A stretch of DNA of 64,000 nt from Bacillus solitudinis (GCF_002797395.1 NZ_KZ454943.1:2122614-2186613), one strand, 5' to 3'; counted from the stretch's first letter, positions 35,000 through 51,810 are shown. Translations and numbers: made by a program. The notes: generated from the sequence alone by a model not told the origin.

Positions 35000-35470
35000 A
35001 TGCCTCGTAAAGGACCAGTCGCCCGTCGTGATGTGTTACCAGATCCAATTTATAATTCAAAGCTTGTAACTCGTTTAATTAATCGTATTATGGTTGATGG
35101 AAAGCGTGGTATCGCTCAAACGATTTTATATAACGCGTTTGAACTAGTAAAAGAACGTAGTGGTAATGACCCTATGGAAGTATTCGATCAAGCTCTTAAG
35201 AACATCATGCCTGTTCTTGAAGTTAAAGCTCGTCGTGTTGGTGGTGCAAACTATCAAGTACCGATTGAAGTTAAGCCTGAACGTCGTACAACTTTAGGAC
35301 TTCGCTGGTTAGTGAACTACTCTCGTCTTCGTGGTGAAAAAACGATGGAAGAGCGTTTAGCTAACGAAATTCTAGATGCTGCAAACAATGCAGGTTCAGC
35401 AGTCAAGAAACGTGAAGATACTCATAAGATGGCTGAAGCGAACAAAGCGTTTGCTCACTATCGTTGGTAG
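35000..35470 (+). CDS. rpsG: Ribosomal protein S7
   Basis: S7 nucleates the 3' domain of 16S rRNA and lines the E site. The 156-residue protein begins [10 protein letters not shown] and shows [26 protein letters not shown] and [10 protein letters not shown]. The SD GAAAGGAGGGGA lies before ATG 35000; the earlier in-frame ATG at 34982 is upstream of it. Confidence 0.97.
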   Translation: MPRKGPVARRDVLPDPIYNSKLVTRLINRIMVDGKRGIAQTILYNAFELVKERSGNDPMEVFDQALKNIMPVLEVKARRVGGANYQVPIEVKPERRTTLGLRWLVNYSRLRGEKTMEERLANEILDAANNAGSAVKKREDTHKMAEANKAFAHYRW

Positions 35471-35522
35471 AATTTTAGTTATCCTAAATAAATTGTTCTT
35501 AAATAGGAAGGAGAAATAACCT

Positions 35523-37601
35523 ATGGCAAGAGAGTTCTCCTTAAAGGATACGCGTAATATCGGCATCATGGCTCACATTGATGCTGGTAAAACAACAACA
35601 ACTGAGCGTGTACTTTTCTATACTGGACGTGTTCATAAAATTGGTGAAACTCATGAAGGTGCTTCTCAAATGGACTGGATGGAGCAAGAGCAAGAGCGTG
35701 GTATTACAATCACGTCTGCTGCGACAACAGCTCAATGGAAAGATCACCGTATTAACATCATTGATACACCAGGACACGTAGATTTCACAGTAGAAGTAGA
35801 ACGTTCACTACGCGTATTGGACGGAGCTGTAGCAGTACTTGACGCACAGTCAGGTGTAGAGCCTCAAACAGAAACTGTTTGGCGCCAAGCAACAACTTAT
35901 GGTGTTCCACGTGTTGTGTTTGTTAACAAAATGGATAAAACAGGCGCTGACTTTATATATTCACTAGGTACACTTCGTGATCGCCTTCAAGCAAACGCTC
36001 ATCCAATCCAATTACCAATTGGTGCGGAAGACAACTTTGAAGGAATCATTGACCTTGTAGAAATGAAAGCATATTTCTATGAGGATGATCTTGGTACTCG
36101 TACTGATATCAAAGAAATCCCAGAAGAATATAAAGCACAAGCCCAAGAATATCATGAAAAACTAGTTGAAGCTGTTGCTGAACTAGATGAAGAACTTACA
36201 ATGAAGTATCTAGAAGGTGAAGAAATCACAACGGAAGAAATTAAAGCGGCGATCCGTAAAGGAACGTGTAACGTTGAATTTTATCCAGTAATTTGTGGTT
36301 CTGCTTTTAAGAACAAAGGTGTTCAACTTATGCTTGACGCTGTTCTTGATTACTTACCTTCACCACTAGATGTACCAGCAATTAGAGGTATTGTTCCTGA
36401 ATCGGAAGAAGAAGTTATTCGTGAGTCTGGTGATGATCAACCATTCTCCGCACTTGCATTTAAGGTTATGAGTGACCCATTTGTTGGTAAGTTAACATTC
36501 TTCCGTGTTTATTCTGGTACATTGAATGCGGGTTCTTATGTTAAGAACTCTACTAAAGGCAAGCGTGAGCGTGTTGGTCGTATCCTACAAATGCATGCAA
36601 ACTCTCGTGAAGAAATTTCAACCGTTTATTCTGGTGATATCGCGGCAGCTGTTGGTTTGAAAGATACGACAACAGGTGATACTCTATGTGATGAAAAGAA
36701 TCTAGTTATTCTTGAATCTATGGATTTCCCAGACCCAGTTATTTCTTTATCTGTTGAGCCTAAGTCTAAGGCAGACCAAGATAAAATGGGTATGGCACTT
36801 GCGAAGCTTGCTGAAGAGGATCCAACTTTCCGTACTGAAACAAACGAAGAAACTGGTCAAACAATCATTTCTGGTATGGGTGAGCTTCACCTTGATATCA
36901 TCGTTGACCGTATGAGACGTGAGTTTAAAGTAGAGGCTAATGTTGGTGCACCTCAAGTTTCATATCGTGAGACAATTCGTCAGTCTGCTCAGGTTGAAGG
37001 TAAATTTGTTCGACAATCTGGTGGTCGTGGACAATTTGGTCACGTATGGGTCGAGTTCTCTCCTAACGAAGAGGGCGCAGGGTTTGAATTCATTAATGCA
37101 GTAGTTGGTGGATCTGTTCCTCGTGAATACATTGGTGCAGTGCAAGCTGGTATCGAAGAGTCACTTGGAAATGGTATGATTGCAGGTTTCCCAATTATTG
37201 ACCTTAAAGCTAAGCTTTATGATGGTTCTTACCATGATGTCGATTCAAATGAAATGGCGTTTAAAATTGCTGCATCAATGGCACTTAAAAACGCAAAAGC
37301 AAAATGTGCTCCAGTTTTACTAGAGCCATTAATGAGAGTTGAAGTTGTTGTTCCTGAAGAGTACATGGGTGATATCATGGGTGATATTACTGCACGTCGT
37401 GGACGAGTTGACGGAATGGAAGCACGCGGTAACGCACAAATTGTTAAAGCATTCGTTCCTTTAGCCGAAATGTTCGGTTATGCAACATCATTACGTTCTC
37501 GTACTCAAGGTCGCGGTACATATTCTATGTTCTTCGATCATTATGAGGAAGCTCCTAAGAGTATTGCTGAAGAGATTATCAAGAAGCAAACAGGACAATA
37601 A
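35523..37601 (+). CDS. fusA: Elongation factor G
   Basis: EF-G drives translocation. The 692 residues show GTPase motifs [12 protein letters not shown] (G1, near 17), DTPGHVD (G3, near 81) and NKMD (G4, near 135), followed by domains II-V. No disrupting change is seen. It has a 52-base gap from rpsG. Confidence 0.98.
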   Translation: MAREFSLKDTRNIGIMAHIDAGKTTTTERVLFYTGRVHKIGETHEGASQMDWMEQEQERGITITSAATTAQWKDHRINIIDTPGHVDFTVEVERSLRVLDGAVAVLDAQSGVEPQTETVWRQATTYGVPRVVFVNKMDKTGADFIYSLGTLRDRLQANAHPIQLPIGAEDNFEGIIDLVEMKAYFYEDDLGTRTDIKEIPEEYKAQAQEYHEKLVEAVAELDEELTMKYLEGEEITTEEIKAAIRKGTCNVEFYPVICGSAFKNKGVQLMLDAVLDYLPSPLDVPAIRGIVPESEEEVIRESGDDQPFSALAFKVMSDPFVGKLTFFRVYSGTLNAGSYVKNSTKGKRERVGRILQMHANSREEISTVYSGDIAAAVGLKDTTTGDTLCDEKNLVILESMDFPDPVISLSVEPKSKADQDKMGMALAKLAEEDPTFRTETNEETGQTIISGMGELHLDIIVDRMRREFKVEANVGAPQVSYRETIRQSAQVEGKFVRQSGGRGQFGHVWVEFSPNEEGAGFEFINAVVGGSVPREYIGAVQAGIEESLGNGMIAGFPIIDLKAKLYDGSYHDVDSNEMAFKIAASMALKNAKAKCAPVLLEPLMRVEVVVPEEYMGDIMGDITARRGRVDGMEARGNAQIVKAFVPLAEMFGYATSLRSRTQGRGTYSMFFDHYEEAPKSIAEEIIKKQTGQ

Positions 37602-37642
37602 TTTTTGTTAATAATTGTTTCAAGAAACATTTTGTTATAAGC

Positions 37643-37684
37643 TAAGAAAGGTGATATTCACTTATGGGTATTTTACCTTTCTTA
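37643..37684 (+). repeat. 10-bp inverted repeat between fusA and tuf
   Basis: TAAGAAAGGT and ACCTTTCTTA are perfect complements separated by 22 bases. There is no T-run, so it does not look like an intrinsic terminator. It lies in the 133-base leader of tuf. Confidence 0.6.
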
Positions 37685-37734
37685 TCCATAAAAATTTCTA
37701 AGTGTAAAGCTTAAATTAAGGGAGGAAATGAATC

Positions 37735-38925
37735 ATGGGTAAAGAAAAATTCGACCGCTCGAAAACACATGCCAATATCGGTACAATTGGTCACGTTGAC
37801 CATGGTAAAACAACTTTAACTGCTGCAATTACAACTGTACTTGCTAAGCGTTCTGGTAAAGGTACGGCAATGGCATATGATGCTATTGATGGTGCTCCAG
37901 AAGAACGTGAGCGCGGTATCACAATCTCTACTGCACACGTTGAGTATGAGACTGACAGCCGTCACTATGCACACGTTGACTGCCCAGGACATGCCGACTA
38001 TGTTAAGAACATGATCACTGGTGCTGCACAAATGGATGGTGGAATCTTAGTAGTTTCTGCTGCTGATGGTCCAATGCCACAAACACGTGAGCATATCTTA
38101 CTTTCTCGTCAAGTAGGTGTACCTTACCTTGTTGTATTTATGAACAAGTGTGACATGGTTGATGATGAAGAACTTCTTGAATTAGTTGAAATGGAAGTGC
38201 GTGATCTTCTTTCTGAGTATGACTTCCCTGGTGATGACATTCCTGTTATCCAAGGTTCTGCTCTTAAAGCTCTTGAAGGAGATGCTGCTTGGGAAGAGAA
38301 AATCGTTGAGCTTATGGCTGCAGTTGATGATTATATCCCAACACCAGAGCGTGATAAAGAAAAGCCTTTCATGATGCCTGTTGAGGATGTATTCTCAATT
38401 ACTGGTCGTGGTACAGTTGCTACTGGTCGTGTAGAGCGTGGTCAACTTAATGTAGGTGACGTTATCGACATCATCGGTATTACTGAAGAGCCTAAGCAAA
38501 CGACTTGTACAGGTGTTGAAATGTTCCGTAAGCTTCTTGATTATGCTGAAGCTGGTGACAACATCGGTGCCCTTCTTCGTGGTGTAAGCCGTGATGAAGT
38601 ACAACGTGGTCAAGTACTTGCTAAGCCAGGTACAATCACTCCACATACAAACTTCAAAGCTGAAGTTTATGTATTATCAAAAGAAGAGGGTGGACGTCAC
38701 ACTCCATTCTTCTCAAACTACCGTCCTCAGTTCTACTTCCGTACAACTGACGTAACTGGAATTTGCCAACTTCCAGAAGGCGTTGAGATGGTAATGCCTG
38801 GTGACAACATCGAAATGACGGTTGAGCTTATCGCTCCAATCGCTATCGAAGAAGGTACTAAGTTCTCTATCCGTGAGGGTGGACGTACAGTTGGTGCTGG
38901 CGTTGTTGCTTCAATTCAAAAGTAA
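37735..38925 (+). CDS. tuf: Elongation factor Tu
   Basis: EF-Tu brings aminoacyl-tRNA to the ribosome. The 396 residues show GHVDHGKTT (G1, near 19), [11 protein letters not shown] (G3, near 81) and MNKCD (G4, near 135), and a complete domain III. The SD GGGAGGAAA precedes ATG 37735. It shares the rpsL-rpsG-fusA unit. Confidence 0.98.
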   Translation: MGKEKFDRSKTHANIGTIGHVDHGKTTLTAAITTVLAKRSGKGTAMAYDAIDGAPEERERGITISTAHVEYETDSRHYAHVDCPGHADYVKNMITGAAQMDGGILVVSAADGPMPQTREHILLSRQVGVPYLVVFMNKCDMVDDEELLELVEMEVRDLLSEYDFPGDDIPVIQGSALKALEGDAAWEEKIVELMAAVDDYIPTPERDKEKPFMMPVEDVFSITGRGTVATGRVERGQLNVGDVIDIIGITEEPKQTTCTGVEMFRKLLDYAEAGDNIGALLRGVSRDEVQRGQVLAKPGTITPHTNFKAEVYVLSKEEGGRHTPFFSNYRPQFYFRTTDVTGICQLPEGVEMVMPGDNIEMTVELIAPIAIEEGTKFSIREGGRTVGAGVVASIQK

Positions 38926-38938
38926 TTAACTTACTTTC

Positions 38939-38974
38939 AAAGAAGCATCTCTTTCTAAAAGAGGTGCTTCTTTT
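38939..38974 (+). terminator. Terminator after tuf
   Basis: AAAGAAGCATCTCTTT pairs with AAGAGGTGCTTCTTT (one wobble) around CTAA, followed by T-rich sequence. Confidence 0.93.
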
Positions 38975-38999
38975 CTATTTAAATAATTTTAAAAATAAC

Positions 39000-39028
39000 T
39001 TGCAATCAAATAAATGCATCTATATAAT
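39000..39028 (+). promoter_or_regulatory. S10 operon promoter 1
   Basis: TTGCAA (39000-39005) and a perfect TATAAT (39023-39028) are 17 bases apart. Confidence 0.82.
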
Positions 39029-39058
39029 AGTAGGAGTGTGACTTAGCAGAAATTATAC

Positions 39059-39087
39059 TTGATTTGTGTAAATGAATTATGTATAAT
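39059..39087 (+). promoter_or_regulatory. S10 operon promoter 2
   Basis: TTGATT (39059-39064) and a perfect TATAAT (39082-39087) are 17 bases apart. It is 59 bases downstream of promoter 1. Confidence 0.75.
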
Positions 39088-39093
39088 GTTTAA

Positions 39094-39528
<435 letters not shown>

Positions 39529-39620
39529 TAGAAGTTTCTTCTATATTAATTGAAACAACTATATATGAAGTATATGAAAATGGCATAAAAATAATACGTT
39601 TTTTATAGGAGGTGTAACGG

Positions 39621-40250
39621 ATGTCCAAAGGAATCTTAGGTAGAAAAATTGGTATGACTCAAGTGTTTTCTGAAAATGGTGAAGTCATTCCTGTAACAGT
39701 AATTGAAGCAGAACCAAACGTGGTACTTCAATTAAAAACAGTTGAATCTGACGGATACGAAGCAATCCAAATCGGTTTTGCTGATCAAAAGAAAGCAAAT
39801 TCAAACAAACCAGCTCAAGGCCATGCTGCAAAAGCAAACACGGCTCCTAAGCGCTTCATCAAGGAAATCCGTAACGTAGTTCTTGGCGACTTTGAAGTAG
39901 GTCAAGAGGTTAAGGTTGATACATTTGCAGAAGGTGACGTAGTAGACGTTACTGGACAGTCTAAGGGTAAAGGTTTCCAAGGTGCCATTAAGCGCCATAA
40001 CCAATCTCGCGGGCCTATGTCCCATGGTTCTCGTTACCACCGTCGCCCAGGTTCGATGGGTCCTGTTGCTCCAAACCGCGTTTTCAAAGGTAAAGCATTA
40101 CCTGGACGTATGGGTGGAGAGCAAATTACAATTCAAAATCTTGAAATCGTCAAAGTTGACACAGAGCGTAACTTACTTTTGGTAAAAGGTAATGTACCTG
40201 GAGCTAGAAAAAGCTACGTAACTGTTCAAACTGCGATTAAAGTAAAATAA
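39621..40250 (+). CDS. rplC: Ribosomal protein L3
   Basis: L3 starts large-subunit assembly and reaches the peptidyl-transferase centre. The 209 residues begin [16 protein letters not shown]; the tip loop around [14 protein letters not shown], where pleuromutilin resistance mutations fall, shows no obvious change. SD AGGAGGTG. Confidence 0.98.
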   Translation: MSKGILGRKIGMTQVFSENGEVIPVTVIEAEPNVVLQLKTVESDGYEAIQIGFADQKKANSNKPAQGHAAKANTAPKRFIKEIRNVVLGDFEVGQEVKVDTFAEGDVVDVTGQSKGKGFQGAIKRHNQSRGPMSHGSRYHRRPGSMGPVAPNRVFKGKALPGRMGGEQITIQNLEIVKVDTERNLLLVKGNVPGARKSYVTVQTAIKVK

Positions 40251-40275
40251 AGACTGAAAGAAAGGAGGACACATC

Positions 40276-40899
40276 ATGCCGAAAGTAGCATTATATAACC
40301 AGACTGGTTCACAAGTAGGGGATATTGAGTTATCAGAATCGGTTTTTGGCATTGAGCCAAACGAAAGTGTACTTCATGACGCTGTTGTGATGCAACAGGC
40401 ATCACTTCGTCAAGGTACTCACAAAACAAAAGGACGTTCTGAAGTTCGCGGCGGCGGACGTAAACCATGGCGTCAAAAAGGTACAGGTCGTGCCCGTCAA
40501 GGTTCGATTCGTTCACCACAGTGGGTTGGTGGTGGTGTAGTTTTTGGTCCAACACCAAGAAGCTACAGCTACAACCTTCCTAAAAAGGTTCGTCGTTTAG
40601 CGATTAAATCAGCACTTTCTAGCAAGGTGAAATCTGCTGAAATCATTGTTTTAGAAGATTTAAAGTTTGATACAGCAAAAACAAAGGATATGGTAAATGT
40701 CCTTTCAGGCTTATCTATTGATAGTAAAGCTCTTGTTGTAACAGCAGACTACAATGATACAGTTGCATTATCATTACGCAACTTACCGGGTGTGACTTTT
40801 GTTACAGCTAGCGGAGTTAACGTACTTGATGTGCTTAAGCATGATAAGCTTGTCATCACTAAAGAGGCCGTTGAAAAGGTAGAGGAGGTGCTTGCGTAA
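40276..40899 (+). CDS. rplD: Ribosomal protein L4
   Basis: L4 lines the exit tunnel constriction. The 207-residue protein carries the extended loop [17 protein letters not shown] (about 55-71), the macrolide-resistance site, in wild-type form. Its stop codon overlaps the start of rplW by one base. Confidence 0.97.
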   Translation: MPKVALYNQTGSQVGDIELSESVFGIEPNESVLHDAVVMQQASLRQGTHKTKGRSEVRGGGRKPWRQKGTGRARQGSIRSPQWVGGGVVFGPTPRSYSYNLPKKVRRLAIKSALSSKVKSAEIIVLEDLKFDTAKTKDMVNVLSGLSIDSKALVVTADYNDTVALSLRNLPGVTFVTASGVNVLDVLKHDKLVITKEAVEKVEEVLA

Positions 40900-41189
40900 T
40901 GTCAAACGCTCGTGATATCATTAAGCGCCCCGTAATTACAGAACGTTCAACTGACCTAATGGGTGAGAAAAAGTATACATTCGATGTAGATGTTCGTGCG
41001 AACAAAACTCAAATCAAAGATGCTGTTGAAGAAATCTTTGAAGTGAAAGTTGAAAAAGTTAACACAATGAACTATAAAGGAAAATCTAAACGCTTTGGAC
41101 GTTACACGGGTTTTACTGCTCGTCGTAAAAAAGCAATTGTTACATTAACTGCTGAAAGCAAAGAGTTAGAATTTTTCGAAGGTGTATAA
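40899..41189 (+). CDS. rplW: Ribosomal protein L23
   Basis: L23 stands at the tunnel exit and docks trigger factor and SRP. The 96 residues begin with [13 protein letters not shown] and hold the conserved loop [15 protein letters not shown] overlap with rplD implies translational coupling. Confidence 0.97.
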   Translation: MSNARDIIKRPVITERSTDLMGEKKYTFDVDVRANKTQIKDAVEEIFEVKVEKVNTMNYKGKSKRFGRYTGFTARRKKAIVTLTAESKELEFFEGV

Positions 41190-41217
41190 AGTTTAAGAGT
41201 GAAGGAGGGAACTGAAC

Positions 41218-42048
41218 ATGGCAATTAAAAAGTATAAACCGACCAGTGCTGGTCGTCGTGGTATGTCCGTTTCAGATTTTGCGGAAATCACAACGGATAA
41301 GCCGGAGAAGTCGTTACTTGCGCCTTTACACAAAAAAGGTGGTCGTAACAACCAAGGTAAATTAACGGTACGTCATCAAGGTGGCGGACATAAACGTCAG
41401 TATCGTGTAATTGACTTTAAGCGTAACAAAGATGGAATTCCAGGACGCGTTGCTACGATTGAGTATGATCCAAACCGTACAGCGAATATTGCTTTAATCA
41501 ACTATGCCGATGGAGAAAAGCGTTATATCCTTGCTCCAAAAGGTCTTAAAGTTGGTTTGATGATTGAATCTGGGCCAGAAGCTGATATTAAAGTAGGTAA
41601 TACATTACCACTTAAGAATATTCCAGTTGGTACAGTGATACACAACATCGAGTTGAAACCCGGTAAAGGTGGACAGCTAGTACGTTCAGCTGGTACGGAA
41701 GCTCAACTTCTTGGTAAAGAAGGCGACTACGTATTAGTTCGTTTGAATTCTGGTGAAACTCGTTATGTATTAGCAACTTGTCGTGCTACAATCGGTCAAG
41801 TTGGTAACTTAGAACATGAGCTTATCAATATTGGTAAAGCTGGTCGTTCTCGCTGGTTAGGTAAGCGTCCAACTGTTCGTGGTTCTGTTATGAACCCGAA
41901 TGATCACCCACATGGTGGTGGTGAAGGTCGTTCTCCTATCGGACGTAAGTCGCCAATGTCACCTTGGGGTAAGCCGACGCTTGGTTACAAAACGCGTAAG
42001 AAGAACAAAGCTTCTGATAAGTATATTGTACGTCGTCGTAAAAAATAA
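41218..42048 (+). CDS. rplB: Ribosomal protein L2
   Basis: L2 supports the peptidyl-transferase centre and subunit joining. The 276 residues include the conserved region [19 protein letters not shown] with the functionally important histidine (about 228-231) and a basic C-terminal tail. Confidence 0.98.
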   Translation: MAIKKYKPTSAGRRGMSVSDFAEITTDKPEKSLLAPLHKKGGRNNQGKLTVRHQGGGHKRQYRVIDFKRNKDGIPGRVATIEYDPNRTANIALINYADGEKRYILAPKGLKVGLMIESGPEADIKVGNTLPLKNIPVGTVIHNIELKPGKGGQLVRSAGTEAQLLGKEGDYVLVRLNSGETRYVLATCRATIGQVGNLEHELINIGKAGRSRWLGKRPTVRGSVMNPNDHPHGGGEGRSPIGRKSPMSPWGKPTLGYKTRKKNKASDKYIVRRRKK

Positions 42049-42109
42049 CGAGGTTGCAGTACGGTTCTAAGACTAGAACCGTTCTACAATCGCGAAGGGA
42101 GGTTTTCTC

Positions 42110-42388
42110 ATGGGTCGTAGTTTGAAAAAGGGACCTTTTGTCGATGATCATTTGATGAAAAAAGTTGAAGTAATGAATGGAACTGAAGATAAGCGAGTGA
42201 TTAAAACTTGGTCTCGCCGTTCAACGATTTTCCCTGAGTTTATTGGTCATACAATTGCAGTTTATGATGGCCGTAAGCATGTTCCGGTTTATGTATCTGA
42301 AGACATGGTGGGTCACAAGCTTGGTGAGTTTGCGCCTAGTCGTACGTACAAAGGCCATGCTTCTGATGATAAGAAAACTAGACGTTAA
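42110..42388 (+). CDS. rpsS: Ribosomal protein S19
   Basis: S19 pairs with S13 in the head of the small subunit. The 92-residue protein begins [16 protein letters not shown] and ends with a basic tail ([13 protein letters not shown]). Confidence 0.97.
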   Translation: MGRSLKKGPFVDDHLMKKVEVMNGTEDKRVIKTWSRRSTIFPEFIGHTIAVYDGRKHVPVYVSEDMVGHKLGEFAPSRTYKGHASDDKKTRR

Positions 42389-42414
42389 GCTAAGTTAGAG
42401 AGGAGGTCCAGGCT

Positions 42415-42756
42415 ATGCAAGCTAAAGCTGTAGCAAAACAAATTCGTATTGCTCCTCGTAAAGTTCGTTTAGTTGTTGACCTAATTCGCGGTAAGCAAGT
42501 TGGAGAGGCGATTGCAATTCTTCGCCATACACCAAAGTCTGCTTCACCAGTTGTGGAAAAGTTATTAAATTCTGCAATCGCGAATGCGGAGCACAACTAT
42601 GAGATGGAGCCAAACAATCTTGTGATTAGCGAAGTGTTTGTCGACGAGGGAGTAACTTTGAAACGTTTCCGTCCACGTGCGATGGGTCGTGCTAGTCGTA
42701 TAAATAAACGCACAAGTCATATTACATTAGTAGTTACTGAAAAGAAGGAGGGATAA
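42415..42756 (+). CDS. rplV: Ribosomal protein L22
   Basis: L22 contacts all 23S domains and lines the tunnel with its long beta-hairpin (around residues 82-98, [18 protein letters not shown]), the macrolide-resistance loop, which is wild type. The 113-residue protein has rpsC four bases after its stop. Confidence 0.97.
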   Translation: MQAKAVAKQIRIAPRKVRLVVDLIRGKQVGEAIAILRHTPKSASPVVEKLLNSAIANAEHNYEMEPNNLVISEVFVDEGVTLKRFRPRAMGRASRINKRTSHITLVVTEKKEG

Positions 42757-42759
42757 CGC

Positions 42760-44049
<1,290 letters not shown>

Positions 44050-44065
44050 AAAGGAGGTTTGCTGA

Positions 44066-44326
44066 ATGGAACGCAACCAACGTAAGGTTTACACAGGGCG
44101 CGTCGTTTCTGACAAGATGGATAAAACGATTTCTGTTCTTGTAGAAACATATAAGAAAGACCGTCTTTATGGAAAGCGTGTAAAGTACTCTAAAAAGTTT
44201 AAGGCTCATGACGAAGAGAACACTGCTAAAATTGGTGATGTTGTTAAAATCATGGAAACACGCCCTCTTTCAAAAGATAAACGTTTCCGCTTAGTAGAAA
44301 TCGTAGAAGAATCGGTTATTATTTAA
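44066..44326 (+). CDS. rpsQ: Ribosomal protein S17
   Basis: S17 binds early to the 5' domain of 16S rRNA. The 86-residue OB-fold protein has [17 protein letters not shown] and the later [25 protein letters not shown]. Confidence 0.97.
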   Translation: MERNQRKVYTGRVVSDKMDKTISVLVETYKKDRLYGKRVKYSKKFKAHDEENTAKIGDVVKIMETRPLSKDKRFRLVEIVEESVII

Positions 44327-44352
44327 TATAGTCCTTATTCGAAGGGAGGTAA

Positions 44353-44727
<375 letters not shown>

Positions 44728-44764
44728 ATAGATTATGGAAAGGCCCTGTCAAGGAGGTGCGAAC

Positions 44765-45085
44765 ATGGCGAAAATGCATGTCAAAAAAGGTGACACAGTA
44801 AAGGTCATCTCTGGTAAAGACAAAGGGAAACAAGGTGTGGTTTTAGAAGCGTTTCCTAAGAAAAGTCGCGTTCTTGTTGAAGGTGTAAACGTAGTGAAGA
44901 AACACGCGAAGCCATCTCAGGATAATCCACAAGGTGGTATCTTGACTCAAGAAGCGCTGATTCATTCTTCAAACGTTATGCCTATTGACCCTAAATCAGG
45001 CGAACCTACTCGTGTAGGTTTTAGTGAAAAAGATGGAAATAAAGTACGTATTGCTAAAAAGTCTGGCGAGTCTTTAGATAAGTAG
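44765..45085 (+). CDS. rplX: Ribosomal protein L24
   Basis: L24 initiates assembly. The 106-residue protein starts [22 protein letters not shown], a KOW motif. ATG 44765 has SD AAGGAGG six bases upstream; an in-frame ATG at 44735 lies before it. Confidence 0.97.
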   Translation: MAKMHVKKGDTVKVISGKDKGKQGVVLEAFPKKSRVLVEGVNVVKKHAKPSQDNPQGGILTQEALIHSSNVMPIDPKSGEPTRVGFSEKDGNKVRIAKKSGESLDK

Positions 45086-45111
45086 TCAGAGTGTGAAAGG
45101 AGGTCAATCGT

Positions 45112-45651
45112 ATGAACCGATTAAAAGAGAAGTATTCACAAGAAATCGTCCCTTCTCTAGTTGAGAAGTTTAATTACTCATCTGTTATGGCGGTACCAAA
45201 ATTGGAAAAAATCGTTGTTAACATGGGTGTTGGTGATGCAGTTTCTAATGCTAAAGCTTTAGATAAAGCTGTTGAAGAGTTAGCTGAAATCACTGGACAA
45301 AAACCACTAATTACAAAAGCTAAAAAATCTATCGCAGGTTTCAAGCTACGTGAAGGTATGCCAATTGGTGCGAAAGTTACCCTTCGTGGCGAGCGTATGT
45401 ATGAATTTCTTGATAAATTAGTGAGTGTATCTTTACCACGTGTACGTGATTTCCGCGGTATTTCAAAGAAAGCTTTTGATGGTCGTGGTAACTACACACT
45501 TGGTGTAAAAGAACAATTAATTTTCCCGGAAGTCAACTACGATAAAGTTGATAAAGTTCGCGGTATGGATGTTGTTATCGTAACAACAGCTAATACGGAT
45601 GAAGAAGCTCGTGAATTATTAACACAAATGGGAATGCCATTTCAAAAATAA
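45112..45651 (+). CDS. rplE: Ribosomal protein L5
   Basis: L5 carries 5S rRNA into the central protuberance and contacts P-site tRNA. The 179 residues include [15 protein letters not shown], the loop [18 protein letters not shown] and the C-terminal [13 protein letters not shown]. Confidence 0.98.
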   Translation: MNRLKEKYSQEIVPSLVEKFNYSSVMAVPKLEKIVVNMGVGDAVSNAKALDKAVEELAEITGQKPLITKAKKSIAGFKLREGMPIGAKVTLRGERMYEFLDKLVSVSLPRVRDFRGISKKAFDGRGNYTLGVKEQLIFPEVNYDKVDKVRGMDVVIVTTANTDEEARELLTQMGMPFQK

Positions 45652-45659
45652 TTTAATGA

Positions 45660-45869
<210 letters not shown>

Positions 45870-45897
45870 GCCCAAGAACGGGAAGGAGGTTAACATT

Positions 45898-46296
45898 ATG
45901 GTCATGACAGATCCAATTGCAGATATGCTGACTCGTATTCGTAATGCGAACACGGTTCGTCACGAGAAGCTAGAATTGCCTGCTTCAAAGGTGAAGAAGG
46001 AGATCGCTGATATTCTTAAGCGAGAAGGCTTTATCCGTGACTATGAATATATTGAAGACAGTAAGCAAGGTGTTATCCGTATTTTCTTAAAGTACGGTGT
46101 AACAAATGAAAGAGTAATTACTGGCCTTAAGCGCATCAGTAAGCCAGGACTTCGTGTGTATGCGAAGGCTGGAGAATTACCACGTGTACTTGGTGGGCTT
46201 GGAATTGCGCTTGTATCAACATCTAAAGGCGTAATGACAGACAAGGAAGCACGCGGACAACAAGTCGGCGGCGAAGTATTAGCATACGTTTGGTAA
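45898..46296 (+). CDS. rpsH: Ribosomal protein S8
   Basis: S8 is a primary binder of the 16S central domain. The 132 residues begin [18 protein letters not shown] and end with GGEVLAYVW. Confidence 0.98.
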   Translation: MVMTDPIADMLTRIRNANTVRHEKLELPASKVKKEIADILKREGFIRDYEYIEDSKQGVIRIFLKYGVTNERVITGLKRISKPGLRVYAKAGELPRVLGGLGIALVSTSKGVMTDKEARGQQVGGEVLAYVW

Positions 46297-46329
46297 TGCA
46301 ATCCTTGAAATGAATGGAGGTGTACAAGA

Positions 46330-46866
46330 ATGTCTCGTATTGGTAAAAAGCCAGTTGAGGTTCCTAGTGGTGTAACGATTACACTTGACGGAACATTAAT
46401 GACGGTTAAAGGTCCTAAAGGTGAATTGAAACGTAATCTTCACCAAGACATGAAAATTAATGTAGAAGAAAATCAAGTTGTTGTTGAGCGTCCTTCTGAT
46501 AATAAGGAACATAGAGCTCTTCACGGAACAACTCGTAGTTTAATCAACAATATGGTTGAGGGCGTTACGAAAGGTTTTGAACGCGGTCTTGAACTTATTG
46601 GTGTTGGTTATCGCGCAACGAAGTCCGGACAAAAACTTGTACTAAATGTAGGATATTCTCATCCAGTTGAAATCGAACCTGAACAAGGAATCGAAATCGA
46701 AGTACCTTCAAACACGAAAGTGATTGTTAAGGGAATCGATAAAGAGCGCGTAGGAGCACTTGCGTCAAACATCCGCTCAGTACGTCTTCCAGAGCCATAT
46801 AAAGGTAAAGGGATTCGTTATGAAGGTGAATATGTACGTCGTAAAGAAGGTAAGACTGGTAAATAA
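46330..46866 (+). CDS. rplF: Ribosomal protein L6
   Basis: L6 lies beside the sarcin-ricin loop. The 178-residue protein is built of two homologous halves and ends with [25 protein letters not shown], the RNA-binding signature. Confidence 0.98.
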   Translation: MSRIGKKPVEVPSGVTITLDGTLMTVKGPKGELKRNLHQDMKINVEENQVVVERPSDNKEHRALHGTTRSLINNMVEGVTKGFERGLELIGVGYRATKSGQKLVLNVGYSHPVEIEPEQGIEIEVPSNTKVIVKGIDKERVGALASNIRSVRLPEPYKGKGIRYEGEYVRRKEGKTGK

Positions 46867-46896
46867 TCATTAACTTACGGAAAGGAATGACGTTCA

Positions 46897-47259
46897 ATGA
46901 TTACGAAGCCTAATAAAAACTCGGCACGTAAGAAAAGACACGCTCATGTTCGTCGTGCGATAACAGGAACACCTGAACGTCCACGTCTTAATGTTTTCCG
47001 TTCTTCAAAAAACATTTACGCACAGCTTATCGATGACGTAAATGGTGTAACTCTTGCTTCAGCTTCATCACTGGATAAAGAGATCAATGTTGAGAACGGT
47101 GGAAACAAAGACGCTGCGAAACAAGTTGGTGAACTTGTAGCGAAACGTGCGATTGAAAATGGTCATAAAGTTGTTGTGTTTGACCGTGGTGGATATGTAT
47201 ATCACGGCCGTGTAGCAACATTAGCAGATGCAGCGCGTGAAGCGGGCTTGCAATTCTAA
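46897..47259 (+). CDS. rplR: Ribosomal protein L18
   Basis: L18 binds 5S rRNA. The 120 residues have the basic N-terminal [10 protein letters not shown] and the core [16 protein letters not shown], ending [11 protein letters not shown]. Confidence 0.98.
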   Translation: MITKPNKNSARKKRHAHVRRAITGTPERPRLNVFRSSKNIYAQLIDDVNGVTLASASSLDKEINVENGGNKDAAKQVGELVAKRAIENGHKVVVFDRGGYVYHGRVATLADAAREAGLQF

Positions 47260-47280
47260 AGAACAAAGGAGGGAAAACGA

Positions 47281-47781
47281 ATGCGTCGTATTGACCCTAA
47301 TACGTTGGAACTTGAAGAAAAAGTAGTAGCAGTCAATCGTGTAGCAAAAGTAGTTAAAGGTGGACGTCGATTCCGCTTTGCTGCATTGGTTGTTGTTGGC
47401 GATAAAAACGGTCATGTTGGGTTTGGTATGGGTAAAGCTCAGGAAGTTCCTGAAGCAATCCGTAAAGCAGTTGAAGATGCAAAGAAAAACCTCATTGAAG
47501 TACCTATCGTAGGTACAACAATTCCACACGAAATTCTTGGACATTTTGGAGCAGGTCGAGTATTACTTAAACCAGCTTCTGAGGGTACTGGAGTTATCGC
47601 GGGTGGACCTGTACGTGCAGTACTAGATCTTGCAGGTGTTGGTGATATTCTTTCTAAATCATTGGGTTCAAATAACCCAATCAACATGGTACGTGCAACA
47701 ATGGAAGGTCTTAAAGGTATGAAAAAGGCCGAAGAAGTAGCGAAATTACGCGGTAAAACAGTGGAAGAACTATTAGGATAA
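47281..47781 (+). CDS. rpsE: Ribosomal protein S5
   Basis: S5 supports the mRNA entry helicase and fidelity. The 166 residues show the N-terminal dsRBD-like fold; the spectinomycin loop KVVKGGRRF is wild type. SD AAAGGAGGG. Confidence 0.98.
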   Translation: MRRIDPNTLELEEKVVAVNRVAKVVKGGRRFRFAALVVVGDKNGHVGFGMGKAQEVPEAIRKAVEDAKKNLIEVPIVGTTIPHEILGHFGAGRVLLKPASEGTGVIAGGPVRAVLDLAGVGDILSKSLGSNNPINMVRATMEGLKGMKKAEEVAKLRGKTVEELLG

Positions 47782-47794
47782 GGGGGGAAAGTAA

Positions 47795-47983
47795 ATGGCT
47801 AAGAAATTAGAAATTACCCTCACTCGTAGTCTAATCGGACGTCCGGAAGACCAACGCGTTACAGTAAATACACTTGGATTACGTAAAATGCATCATTCAG
47901 TTATCCAAGAAGATAACGCAGCGATTCGCGGTATGGTAAACAAGGTTTCTCACTTGTTAACAGTGAAAGAAATCGAAGCTTAA
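47795..47983 (+). CDS. rpmD: Ribosomal protein L30
   Basis: A 62-residue L30 with [15 protein letters not shown] and the [11 protein letters not shown] motif. It lies 13 bases after rpsE. Confidence 0.96.
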   Translation: MAKKLEITLTRSLIGRPEDQRVTVNTLGLRKMHHSVIQEDNAAIRGMVNKVSHLLTVKEIEA

Positions 47984-48014
47984 TAGCTTAATTTATACAT
48001 GAGGAGGTGTCAAC

Positions 48015-48454
48015 ATGAAACTTCATGAGTTGAAGCCTGCAGAAGGTTCACGTAAAGTACGCAATCGCGTAGGTCGTGGAATTGGCTCTGGAAATGGTAA
48101 AACATCTGGAAGAGGACATAAAGGTCAAAACTCTCGTTCTGGCGGTGGTGTTCGTCCAGGTTTCGAAGGTGGTCAAAATCCTTTGTACCGTCGTTTACCG
48201 AAGCGTGGTTTTACAAACCCAACTCGTAAAGAATATTCAGTTCTTAACCTTGAGGCGCTTAACCGCTTTGATGCGGGTGCCGAGGTAACTCCTGAACTTC
48301 TTATCGAAACCGGTGTTGTGAAGAACGTGAAGGATGGTATTAAGATTTTAGGTAACGGCAAGATTGAAAAGAACCTATCTGTCAAAGCACATAAGTTTTC
48401 TGCATCTGCTGTCGAGGCAATTGAAGCTGCTGGCGGAAAAACTGAGGTGATTTA

Positions 48455-48455
<1 letters not shown>
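48015..48455 (+). CDS. rplO: Ribosomal protein L15
   Basis: L15 is a 146-residue late-assembly protein with a long glycine/arginine-rich N-terminal extension ([19 protein letters not shown]). Its stop codon overlaps secY by one base. Confidence 0.97.
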
Positions 48456-51220
<2,765 letters not shown>

Positions 51221-51236
51221 TGTGGGTGATGGAACG

Positions 51237-51542
51237 ATGGTAGACTCTGAACCGAGTCCTAAGATCGGTCAAATTGTAAAAGTTACAAAAGGTCGAGATT
51301 GTAATCAATATAGTATTATTGTCAAACTTCTTGACCATCGTTTTGTAAGTGTTGCAGATGGCGATAAACGTAAAGTGGATCGTCCAAAAAAGAAAAACAT
51401 TAATCATATTAAACTGGTGGATTACATTTCTGAGGAAGTAAGCAATAGCTTTGATGAAACAGGACGTGTTACTAATGGGAAGCTGCGGTATGCGATAAGC
51501 AACTTTCTCAAACAAGAATTATTGTTACAGGAAGGAGAGTAA
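51237..51542 (+). CDS. ybzG: KOW-domain RNA-binding protein (YbzG-like, L14e-type)
   Basis: The 101-residue protein has a KOW-like N-terminal half ([28 protein letters not shown]) with a basic patch ([11 protein letters not shown]) and an acidic C-terminal helix. It matches the small RNA-binding gene between map and infA in B. subtilis. Its function is not established; a ribosome link is inferred from context. ATG 51237 is used because GGGTGAT lies upstream; GTG 51222 has no SD. Confidence 0.8.
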   Translation: MVDSEPSPKIGQIVKVTKGRDCNQYSIIVKLLDHRFVSVADGDKRKVDRPKKKNINHIKLVDYISEEVSNSFDETGRVTNGKLRYAISNFLKQELLLQEGE

Positions 51543-51546
51543 ATCC

Positions 51547-51765
51547 ATGGCCAAAGAGGATGTTATTGAGGTAGAAGGAACGGTAATTGAACCACTTCCA
51601 AACGCTATGTTTCGTGTTGAGTTAGAAAATGGTCATAAAATTTTAGCACATGTCTCCGGGAAGATTCGTATGCATTTCATTCGAATTCTACCTGGTGATA
51701 AAGTGACTGTTGAATTATCGCCATATGATTTAACTCGTGGACGAATCACATATCGATACAAATAA
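51547..51765 (+). CDS. infA: Translation initiation factor IF-1
   Basis: IF-1 occupies the A site during initiation. The 72-residue OB-fold protein begins [11 protein letters not shown] and contains the conserved [22 protein letters not shown] core and [16 protein letters not shown] end. Confidence 0.97.
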   Translation: MAKEDVIEVEGTVIEPLPNAMFRVELENGHKILAHVSGKIRMHFIRILPGDKVTVELSPYDLTRGRITYRYK

Positions 51766-51785
51766 TAGGCGTTGCGAGAGCGACT

Positions 51786-51810
51786 AGCAAAACGATGTAG
51801 TTTTGCTTTT
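51786..51810 (+). other. Hairpin between infA and rpmJ
   Basis: AGCAAAAC pairs with GTTTTGCT around GATGTA, followed by TTT. It could be a weak terminator or a pause hairpin that lowers flow into the rpmJ-rpsM-rpsK-rpoA part of the operon. Confidence 0.5.
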
